A stretch of 64,000 bases of DNA, from the NCBI GenBank assembly GCA_025041195.1, contig JAKCFM010000001.1, positions 2,542,001 through 2,606,000 on the forward strand. The letters are read 5' to 3'. A program made the translations under genes and the position numbers. This DNA is from Halobacteriales archaeon YIM A00013 (lineage in GTDB: Archaea; Halobacteriota; Halobacteria; Halobacteriales; Haloarculaceae). Positions 1 through 7,112 of this stretch are shown piece after piece; positions within the stretch are counted from its first letter, which is position 1; the number at the start of each line of letters is the position of its first letter. Below the pieces are notes generated by a model that was not told the origin of the DNA, searched no databases, and worked only from the letters and a program-made list of their open reading frames with translations.

Positions 1-1
1 G

Positions 2-79
2 TCTGCAGCGCAAGCCAGAACGTTGGCCACCGAACTCCTTGAGTGTGCAGAAACCGTCGAATCCGCACAGCAGTCCTAG
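2..79 (+). CDS. 3' end of an unidentified gene entering from the left
   Basis: An open frame runs from the window edge to a TAG at 77-79 and encodes an alanine/glutamate-rich helical tail ending in ESAQQS. It meets the minus-strand gene tail to tail with a 4-nt overlap, a common haloarchaeal arrangement. Only about 25 residues are visible, so no function can be given, and it could be a chance open frame. Confidence 0.45.
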   Translation, partial: SAAQARTLATELLECAETVESAQQS

Positions 80-1308
80 ACGACGATCGTCTCGTTCAGT
101 TCGGGAGCACTGGCGTTGAAGCCATCAGTGCTGAGCGCGCTCGCAAACGCAGCGGGATCGTCGCCGTGATTTAAGAGCACTGTTGCGTCGCGGTAGTCGT
201 CCAGAAACCGTTTGAGTCCGGGTCGATCCACGTGTGCCGAGAAATCGAACCGATCGACGCGAGCGCTCACTGGCAGCACCCGTTCGTTGAGTGCAATACG
301 ACCGGTGTCAATGAGCTGTCTGCCGGGTGTCCCGTCTACCTGGTAGCCAGTGAACGCGATCGCGTTCGTTGGATCGTCGTGGACGGCCGGCAGGTAGGTC
401 ATCGCCGGCCCGCCGGTGAGCATGCCGGCGGTGGTGAGTATTGTCTCGTTTCCGTCTGCAATCTGGCGTCGCGTTCCATCCGTTCCAGTCACGACCCTGG
501 CGTTCGACGTGGCGCGATTGAACGCTGCTGGGTCGCGGAGAAAGCTCGGATAGTCGCTGAGCAGATTGGCCACGTGGACACCCATTCCATCCACATAGCA
601 GTTGATATCGTTCGCCGCACAGACGAGCTCTAGCTCCTGTGTTCTCCCGATTGCAAAGACGGGCACGACGACGGTGCCGCCATCGTACGTTCGGGTGCGG
701 ACGAACTCGATGAATTCGCGTTCGACCTCCTTCCGTGGGCGGTGTTCTACGTCGGCGTAGGTTGTTTCACAGAGCAGCACGTCGGCATCCGGTCTGGCGG
801 TCGAGGGACTGACAAGACGCTGCTCGTCGGTGTGAAAGTCGCCGGTGTAGAACAGTCGGGTTTCGCCGTCGTCGACCAGCACGTGGGCGCTCCCTGGGAT
901 ATGGCCGGCGTTGAACAGCGTGATCTCGTGGTCAGCGACGGTGAACGGTTCGTCGTAGCCGTGGACGTGCGACTGTGGGCGCATTCGACCCACGTCCGTG
1001 CTCGTGAACGGACAGCTCGGCGTGTGGCCGTGGAGCTTCAGCGTATCGCGTGCGAGCACGTGTGCCAGCTCTCGTGTTGGTGGCGTCCAGTGGATTTCTG
1101 GGCGATCGCTGCCGGACATGAGTGTTGGCAGCGCGCCAACGTGGTCCAGGTGGCCGTGTGAGACGATGACCGCTTCGGGCGAGATGTCGCCCACCGGATA
1201 GCGCGGTGGCGTCTCTGCGGCCATGCCAAAATCCAAGCAAATCGTCTCATTGACGAGGATGGCACTGCGACCCACCTCGCCAGCGCCACCCAGAAACCGA
1301 AGTTCCAT
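76..1308 (-). CDS. Beta-CASP metallo-beta-lactamase-fold ribonuclease (archaeal CPSF-like)
   Basis: A 410-residue protein of the MBL-fold/beta-CASP family, whose members are zinc-dependent RNA endo- or 5'-exonucleases. The zinc-binding motif HGHLDH lies near residue 51, followed by GHIPGSAH and TGDFH. The segment with VPVFAIGRTQEL starts the beta-CASP insert, and a late SAHVDRPGL region plus NHGD supplies the C-terminal histidine motifs. No N-terminal KH domains are present, so it resembles the short aCPSF2-like haloarchaeal proteins rather than aCPSF1. It probably acts in cytoplasmic RNA processing or decay. The family call is secure; the substrate is not known. Confidence 0.88.
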   Translation of the reverse strand: MELRFLGGAGEVGRSAILVNETICLDFGMAAETPPRYPVGDISPEAVIVSHGHLDHVGALPTLMSGSDRPEIHWTPPTRELAHVLARDTLKLHGHTPSCPFTSTDVGRMRPQSHVHGYDEPFTVADHEITLFNAGHIPGSAHVLVDDGETRLFYTGDFHTDEQRLVSPSTARPDADVLLCETTYADVEHRPRKEVEREFIEFVRTRTYDGGTVVVPVFAIGRTQELELVCAANDINCYVDGMGVHVANLLSDYPSFLRDPAAFNRATSNARVVTGTDGTRRQIADGNETILTTAGMLTGGPAMTYLPAVHDDPTNAIAFTGYQVDGTPGRQLIDTGRIALNERVLPVSARVDRFDFSAHVDRPGLKRFLDDYRDATVLLNHGDDPAAFASALSTDGFNASAPELNETIVV

Positions 1309-1379
1309 CGTGCGTTCTCTCAGAGGGCCAGCCGTTTGCGTTCGTTGATTAGTATGGAGAGTAGAATCAAGATAATACG

Positions 1380-1387
1380 TTTATTAG
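1380..1387 (+). promoter_or_regulatory. TATA box for the HNH-nuclease gene
   Basis: The AT-rich element tttattag lies about 27 nt before the ATG at 1410. This spacing would give a leaderless transcript starting at or next to the start codon, which supports that start. Confidence 0.5.
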
Positions 1388-1409
1388 TTATAATTACATA
1401 CAATAACCA

Positions 1410-3167
1410 ATGGCAGGGGCTCCTCCAGAAGACGAACTTATCAATAGCTTACAGACATTTGCTGAAGCGGTCGATGGTACCCCCACCATCCGAGAAATGG
1501 ACGATGAGGGACCGTACTCTCCATATTACTACAAAAAGACATTTGGGAGTTGGCATGACGCACTCCTTGAAGCAAATATCCAGCCGACACACGGGGTTGA
1601 GCTCGATGCTGATAGGGAGGATTTGATAGATGAATTAAAAAATGTTGATGAAAACATTGATCGTCCACCCAGACGGGTAGATATCGAAGCGCATGGCCAG
1701 TACCCCTTTGAGCTCTATCAGGACGAATTCGAATCATTTGTCCTGGCGCTAGAAGCTGCAGATATCGAACCAGACGAAAAACAGTACAGATTCAGTTCAG
1801 TAGCAGTTCCTGACGATAAAAAGGGGTCGGCTAACATCAAAAAGCTCCGTGCTGACGGGCCAACTCCCTCCTCGGAACTACCGAATGGGCGGAGTACGAA
1901 GGATAGAAACCGTGGAATGTGGAAATTTACCATCAATTCGGGCTCCACCAATCCTTCGAATGCAATTTACTATCTTGATGGTAAACACGCTCCTGAATCT
2001 GTCATCCGGGAATTTTTCGATACGAATCCGCACGTGTTCGAGTATCGTGAACCACACGGCATCAAGATCGATATCAAAAATCACCATTCCTCGTGGCAAT
2101 CCATTGGTAAAAGAATTATTGATGAATATATGGACGGTAATTATGAGGAAGAATCCACATTCGGAAGTTTGGCAATAATACGGACGCATGCGAGCGAAAC
2201 ACAGCAGTATTGTTTTGAACAGTCCGTTTCTGAACCGGTCTCTCCCGACTGCTTAGCGACCGAAACGGGAGATATTCCTGATCCCTGTACTGTTTGGGGC
2301 GTAACGCAGAAGAACAAACCACTCTGGGAAGCGCTATCAGAAAATGATGGGGTGTTGTTCTGCACTCAGGAAGGGACCATTACCCATTATATTTCGGTAA
2401 CCACGACAATTCGTGATTCCGACGGAATGAAGGAGTTATGGGTTGAGTACGAAGACGGCATTCGGAGTGGTGGAATTGAGTCTCCGCGGCCATATTTGAT
2501 CGTCGGTTCGCCTGTAACGGAGGTTTGTATCCCAGAATCAGATATTGCTGACTCTCTCCCCATAGCGTTTGATGCGGAGCCCGTCCAGATCCTCCAGAAA
2601 GAAGTCCTTGAACCTCTATTGGACAAGCATCGGGATTTCGAGTCGTATCTCCACACCGTAGACCCAGCAGCTGATCATCCGTCGGATGGGGGCGCCCCTG
2701 CAACCGAGAAAGTACGCCAGGACGCGGTGAGCGCGTTATTACGGCTCTCTAGGGATGACCTTCCGGTTTATCTTGACGATTCACGGTTCGAACCGTTCGA
2801 TCCCGAAACCCGTGAAGCCGCGTTTCGAGCGGCCATTCATGAGATATATCACGGATGTGCGATCTGTGGAATCCGCATCGAATCTCCCCATGGATCGCAT
2901 AATTTGAAGGCTGTACGCATTCTCTCTCAAGCGCAGGGAGGTCCTCCCGTGTTACAGAACGGTCTTGTTCTCTGTCATCGACACCATTGGGGATTCCAAA
3001 ACGGATGGTTTGATATCACCCCCGAATTCACTATTTCAGTCAATGATCATCCTGATCTGGAGGGATTTGACGCAATGGATCAATATGATGGATCGTTGTT
3101 ACAGCTTCCCCAGAGGAAGAAGCACCGTCCTCACCCAGCGTATTTTGACCAGCGAGACAGTAGATAA
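1410..3167 (+). CDS. HNH endonuclease with N-terminal homing-endonuclease-associated repeats
   Basis: A 585-residue protein. Residues about 8-115 hold two repeats of the homing-endonuclease-associated type, each about 50 residues and centred on F-G/E-S-W/F plus an ALEAAxI-like helix; these are thought to bind DNA. Residues about 125-470 are unassigned. The C-terminus (about 480-550) is an HNH nuclease: a CAICG zinc knuckle, a His-rich stretch, then CHRHHWGFQNGWF. It is more AT-rich than the gene before it, which hints at transfer. It lies 1.1 kb upstream of a type I restriction operon and may be a second defence nuclease, but no partner methylase is adjacent. A solitary homing-type nuclease is the alternative. 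Confidence 0.75.
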   Translation: MAGAPPEDELINSLQTFAEAVDGTPTIREMDDEGPYSPYYYKKTFGSWHDALLEANIQPTHGVELDADREDLIDELKNVDENIDRPPRRVDIEAHGQYPFELYQDEFESFVLALEAADIEPDEKQYRFSSVAVPDDKKGSANIKKLRADGPTPSSELPNGRSTKDRNRGMWKFTINSGSTNPSNAIYYLDGKHAPESVIREFFDTNPHVFEYREPHGIKIDIKNHHSSWQSIGKRIIDEYMDGNYEEESTFGSLAIIRTHASETQQYCFEQSVSEPVSPDCLATETGDIPDPCTVWGVTQKNKPLWEALSENDGVLFCTQEGTITHYISVTTTIRDSDGMKELWVEYEDGIRSGGIESPRPYLIVGSPVTEVCIPESDIADSLPIAFDAEPVQILQKEVLEPLLDKHRDFESYLHTVDPAADHPSDGGAPATEKVRQDAVSALLRLSRDDLPVYLDDSRFEPFDPETREAAFRAAIHEIYHGCAICGIRIESPHGSHNLKAVRILSQAQGGPPVLQNGLVLCHRHHWGFQNGWFDITPEFTISVNDHPDLEGFDAMDQYDGSLLQLPQRKKHRPHPAYFDQRDSR

Positions 3168-3221
3168 TACGTTCCTATTCAAAAATTCTTCAATTTAAAA
3201 TGCTCATCTGTCGTCTGCGTT

Positions 3222-3614
3222 CTATTCCTCGACGAGAACTGCTTCTCCCATGTTGTCGTTCGATCCGACCGGTGGCGCGCCGATCATCAGCCAGTGCTGC
3301 TCATCATTTGATCGGTTGTCGAACCTGCGGGGTGTTTCAGCTGGAACACGGACGACGCCGTTTTCCGGGATTTCAACCGCATCACCGTCAATAACGAGCT
3401 GTCCTGGACCGTCGAGTGCGACGTACAGCTCCTCTTGCGTTTCGTGCTTGTGGTACGGGCCTTTCTCGCCTGGTGCGATCGTACAGCTGTTGATGCGCAC
3501 CTCCTCGCAGTTGAGCACGTCCGTGAGAAACGCAAATCGGGTGGCCGAATTCGGATTCGGATCTTCTTCGTGCGTGATCGTCACAACGTCTGCGGTGTCG
3601 TAGCCCTCAGCCAT
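3222..3614 (-). CDS. Cupin-domain protein
   Basis: A 130-residue single-domain cupin. The first metal-binding cupin motif is visible as GPYHKHETQEELYVALDG (about residues 53-70) and the second around PAETPRRFDN. Proteins of this size are small metal-binding beta-barrels with diverse activities (isomerases, dioxygenases, sensors). No neighbour indicates the substrate. It is transcribed towards the HNH gene and divergently from the RDD gene. Confidence 0.8.
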   Translation of the reverse strand: MAEGYDTADVVTITHEEDPNPNSATRFAFLTDVLNCEEVRINSCTIAPGEKGPYHKHETQEELYVALDGPGQLVIDGDAVEIPENGVVRVPAETPRRFDNRSNDEQHWLMIGAPPVGSNDNMGEAVLVEE

Positions 3615-3680
3615 GACTCGGGCGCTAGTTCACCGAGCAATGGGATAATACTGGGTGCGCCTGTGTTCGTACACCATAGG

Positions 3681-3690
3681 TACTATACAC
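3681..3690 (+). promoter_or_regulatory. TATA box for the RDD gene
   Basis: The sequence tactatacac lies 24-33 nt before the ATG at 3714, fitting a leaderless haloarchaeal promoter and supporting that start over longer upstream open frame. Confidence 0.45.
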
Positions 3691-3713
3691 ACAACAGGAA
3701 AACTGAGAATTGT

Positions 3714-4175
3714 ATGAGTGCCGAAGATTCTTCCTCGCCGACGGTGTGTGGTGTTGGTATTCGTGGCGTATCGATGGCTATTGATACATTTGTCTGGTTT
3801 GCGTTTTTGATGATTGCCATCTCAATCGTTGGTGCAATCACTGGAGAAACGCAGTCGACACCCACTGGATCGGAAACGTACCTGACTGGAACGCCCGCGA
3901 CTATTGCACTACTTCTCTGGCTTTCCCTTTCGATTGGCTACCATACGGTTCTGGAGTGGCAGTTTGGAAAAACGCTCGGGAAATTCCTGGTAAAAATTGA
4001 GGTAACGGCTGCCGATGGATCTCCGCTCACGTTGCGAGCTTCTGCTGTGCGTAACGTGTTGCGACTCGTTGATTATCTCCCACTGGTGTATATTATCGGG
4101 ATCGTTCTTGTTGTTCTATCTGATCGACAACAACGGTTGGGCGACAGGGTCGCCAAGACGGTTGTTGTGCGGTAG
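3714..4175 (+). CDS. RDD-family integral membrane protein
   Basis: A 153-residue membrane protein with about three hydrophobic segments (residues about 20-42, 58-75, 122-142). The N-terminal GIRGVSMAIDTF region is the RDD signature area (arginine, then aspartate in the first helix), and GKTLGKFLVKIEVTAADG is the conserved inter-helix loop. The C-terminus reads QQRLGDRVAKTVVV, also typical of the family. RDD proteins have been proposed as transporters or ion-homeostasis factors, but the substrate cannot be read here. The open frame extends upstream, but the ATG at 3714 with a TATA box in front is the better start. Confidence 0.82.
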   Translation: MSAEDSSSPTVCGVGIRGVSMAIDTFVWFAFLMIAISIVGAITGETQSTPTGSETYLTGTPATIALLLWLSLSIGYHTVLEWQFGKTLGKFLVKIEVTAADGSPLTLRASAVRNVLRLVDYLPLVYIIGIVLVVLSDRQQRLGDRVAKTVVVR

Positions 4176-4259
4176 GATGTTATCAAAGATACATCCTTGA
4201 AATGGCACGATAGGTAGCGCGTTGTCCTCCTGCTCGATCACTTCGGCACGGTTCCGGAG

Positions 4260-4267
4260 AATATATC
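4260..4267 (+). promoter_or_regulatory. Promoter of the hsd operon
   Basis: The sequence aatatatc is centred about 28 nt before the hsdM ATG, the usual TATA distance for a leaderless haloarchaeal transcript. No further promoter is obvious between the overlapping hsd genes, so this probably drives all four. Confidence 0.55.
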
Positions 4268-4291
4268 ATCATCGCTTGAAACAGTTGGAGT

Positions 4292-5788
4292 ATGACTCTT
4301 TCCCTCGATGAACTCGAATCTCATCTGTTCAAGTGTGCGGACATAATTCGGGATGCGGTCGATCCAACGGATTACAAGGAGTACATTCTTCCGCTGGTCT
4401 ACTACAAGTCCATCTCTGATGAGTTCGAAAAGCAGCATTCGCAGAACGTCGAAGAATACGGCGAGGAGTTCGCCCGTCGGGAGAATTTGTACGACATCCC
4501 CGTCGTTTCAGATGGGTATCTGTGGGATGATCTTCGATCAGTTAGCGACAACGTCGATCAAGCGTTAAACGAGGCGTTTGGTGCGCTGACCGAGGCAAAT
4601 CCGGAGCTTGCGGGCGTATTTCGCGCAGACTACATTGACGCCGACGCGCTGGACGATGACCGTCTCGGACGGCTCGTCGAACATCTCTCGAAGCACGATC
4701 TCGACCGCAATAGCGTGCCCCCGGACATGCTCGGAGAGGCGTACATGGATCTGGTTCGCCATTTTGCGGAAGAAGAGGGTAAATCTGGCGGGCAGTTTTT
4801 CACGCCGCCCCACATCGTTCGGCTGTGTGTTCGGTTGGTTGATGATTTTGCGGACGGCGATACGTTCCACGACCCGACCGTGGGATCGGGTGGAATGCTC
4901 ATTGAGGCGGCCGAATATTATCGCGAGGAGCAGGGCGGCGATCCCTCGAAGCTGACGTTCACCGGTCAGGAGGTCAATCCCGACATCGCCGCGATTGCGA
5001 CGATGAACCTCTCGATTCACGGGTTGAACGGCACGATCGAGCGTGAGGATTCCTTATCAAATCCGCAATTTACGGGCGAGGAGGAACTCACGCGCTTCGA
5101 TCGGGTGCTGGCAAACTTCCCATTTTCCTCGGATTGGGCCAAAAGCGAGTTGCAAGACGATCCGTGGGGACGGTTCGACTGGCACGAGAAGCTTCCCAGG
5201 GCTGATCGAGGCGATTACGCCTTTATCATGCACATGGCAGAGCAGTTGAAGACGCCCGAAAAGGATGGCACTGACGGAAAGGCGGCGATCGTCATTCCCC
5301 ACGGCGTGCTGTTTCGCAAGCACGAGAAACGGTATCGAAAGCCGATGTTGGAGTCGGATCTGGTCGAGGCGATCGTCGGGTTACCCGAGAACCTCTTTCA
5401 GAACAACTCGATTCCGTCGGCGATCCTCGTGTTGAATACCGACAAGCCGGACGAGCGTGAAGACGAAGTGCAGTTCATTCACGCGGCTGATGAGGCGTTT
5501 TACGATGAGCTATCGAATCAGAACGAGTTGACCGAGGCGGGTCTCAGCCACATTATCGAGAACTTTCGGGGGTGGGAAACGGAGGAGCGCGTGAGTCGGA
5601 CGGTTCCGCTGGAGGAGATCGAGGAGAACGATTACAACCTGAACATTGCGCTTTATGTCGATACGACCGAGCCGGAAGAGGAGATTGACGTTGCTGAAGA
5701 GCTTGGGAAGTTGCGGGAACTGCAGGAGGAGCGGGCGGCAATTGAGTCGCGAATGAACCAGCACATGGAGGCGTTGAACTATGAGTGA
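4292..5788 (+). CDS. hsdM: Type I restriction-modification methyltransferase subunit HsdM
   Basis: A 498-residue N6-adenine DNA methyltransferase. Residues about 1-120 form the HsdM N-terminal helical domain (begins LDELESHLFKCADIIR). The methylase domain shows GGQFFTPPHIVRL, the SAM-binding motif DPTVGSGGML, and the catalytic motif in the form NFPF where NPPF is usual. A C-terminal helical stretch (EELGKLRELQEER) is suited to subunit contact. HsdM with HsdS methylates the host recognition sequence and forms the core of the restriction complex. First gene of the operon; its stop is overlapped 8 nt by hsdS. Confidence 0.95.
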   Translation: MTLSLDELESHLFKCADIIRDAVDPTDYKEYILPLVYYKSISDEFEKQHSQNVEEYGEEFARRENLYDIPVVSDGYLWDDLRSVSDNVDQALNEAFGALTEANPELAGVFRADYIDADALDDDRLGRLVEHLSKHDLDRNSVPPDMLGEAYMDLVRHFAEEEGKSGGQFFTPPHIVRLCVRLVDDFADGDTFHDPTVGSGGMLIEAAEYYREEQGGDPSKLTFTGQEVNPDIAAIATMNLSIHGLNGTIEREDSLSNPQFTGEEELTRFDRVLANFPFSSDWAKSELQDDPWGRFDWHEKLPRADRGDYAFIMHMAEQLKTPEKDGTDGKAAIVIPHGVLFRKHEKRYRKPMLESDLVEAIVGLPENLFQNNSIPSAILVLNTDKPDEREDEVQFIHAADEAFYDELSNQNELTEAGLSHIIENFRGWETEERVSRTVPLEEIEENDYNLNIALYVDTTEPEEEIDVAEELGKLRELQEERAAIESRMNQHMEALNYE

Positions 5789-7112
5789 GAAGGCTACGTT
5801 GGATGAGTTCGGTCAGACTGAAAAAGAAGTAACGGAGAAACAGAGTGTTGAGGTGGTTGGTATTGGTGAGTTACAACAACTTGAAGAGTCCCCAATTAAA
5901 TCGTGGGACCTTTCGAAGCTCGGTGAGATCCTATCACTCGAATACGGTGATAATCTACCCTCTAATAGCCGCCAAGTTGGTGATATCCCTGTTTATGGTT
6001 CTAATGGACAAGTAGACACTCATTCTGAAGCGGCTGTTGACAGCCCCGGAATCGTGCTAGGACGGAAGGGTTCGATTGGCAAATTCGAATTTAGTGAGAG
6101 CCCTTTCTGGCCAATAGACACAACATACTATATAACCAGTGAAGAGACCAGCCAGAACCTACGCTTTCTTTATTATCTCCTTCAAAATCTCCAATTAGAA
6201 AGGCTAAATGCTGCTTCTGCGATACCTGGATTGAATCGGAACGACGCCTATGGTCTAAACGCTCTTGTCCCACATCCCGAAGAACAGCGCAAAATCGCCA
6301 CCGTACTCCACAACGTTGATCAAGCGATTCAGAAGACAGAAGAAATTGTTGATCAAGCGGAGAAGGTTAAGAAAGGGGTTATCCAGGAGAATATTTTGAA
6401 TAAAATTTCAAAATCGTCGTCACCAACAGCCCTTGGTAATATTCCTAATAACTGGGATAAAGTGAAATTAGAAGATGCCGCAAGTAAACAGGAAGGCTCT
6501 TTTGTTGATGGACCGTTCGGATCAAGTCTCAAGGCTGAAGAGTTCGTGGAGGATGGATTCGCACGAATACTACAGCTACAGAACGTTAAGGAAGGGTGGT
6601 ACTGTGACAGCAATATTCGATATATTACTGAGGAAATTTATACAGAGTTAGAACGACACAGTGCAGAACCTGGGGACTTGTTCATCGCCAAAATGGCATC
6701 TCCGGTAGCAAGATCATGTATATTACCAAGTAAGTATGACCATTATATGCTTGGATGTGCAGATGTAGTAAAGCTAACTCCGAATGAAGAATTCGTCGAT
6801 GAATTCATCATGTACTGTCTAAATTCATATCCCGTCTGGAAACAGGCAGCAGCACATATTCGTGGGAGTGGAAGATTGCGAGTGAATTTGAATCAGCTAA
6901 AAAAGGTTGAATTGCCAAAGCCACCTCGTGATGATCAAGAGAAAATAGTGACAGCTGTTAATGGGATAAGCAATTTTATTGACTCACACAAAAAGGAAAA
7001 ACAGCAATTCCAACGCCTCAAAAAATCCCTCATGCAAGATCTTCTCTCCGGGAAAGTCCGCACAACCGACACATCCATAGCGGTGCCTGACGAAATCAGG
7101 CAACATGGTTAG
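5781..7112 (+). CDS. hsdS: Type I restriction-modification specificity subunit HsdS
   Basis: A 443-residue DNA-recognition subunit with the usual duplicated plan. Target-recognition domain 1 spans about 35-175 and is followed by conserved helix 1 (PEEQRKIATVLHNVDQAI). Domain 2 spans about 215-375 (starts IPNNWDKVKLED; GSGRLRVNLNQLKKVELP near its end) and is followed by helix 2 (DDQEKIVTAVNGIS). The two domains read the two halves of a bipartite site; the site cannot be deduced. The coding sequence is visibly richer in A/T than hsdM and hsdR, as is usual for rapidly exchanged hsdS genes. It overlaps hsdM and hsdR by 8 nt each. Confidence 0.95.
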   Translation: MSEKATLDEFGQTEKEVTEKQSVEVVGIGELQQLEESPIKSWDLSKLGEILSLEYGDNLPSNSRQVGDIPVYGSNGQVDTHSEAAVDSPGIVLGRKGSIGKFEFSESPFWPIDTTYYITSEETSQNLRFLYYLLQNLQLERLNAASAIPGLNRNDAYGLNALVPHPEEQRKIATVLHNVDQAIQKTEEIVDQAEKVKKGVIQENILNKISKSSSPTALGNIPNNWDKVKLEDAASKQEGSFVDGPFGSSLKAEEFVEDGFARILQLQNVKEGWYCDSNIRYITEEIYTELERHSAEPGDLFIAKMASPVARSCILPSKYDHYMLGCADVVKLTPNEEFVDEFIMYCLNSYPVWKQAAAHIRGSGRLRVNLNQLKKVELPKPPRDDQEKIVTAVNGISNFIDSHKKEKQQFQRLKKSLMQDLLSGKVRTTDTSIAVPDEIRQHG

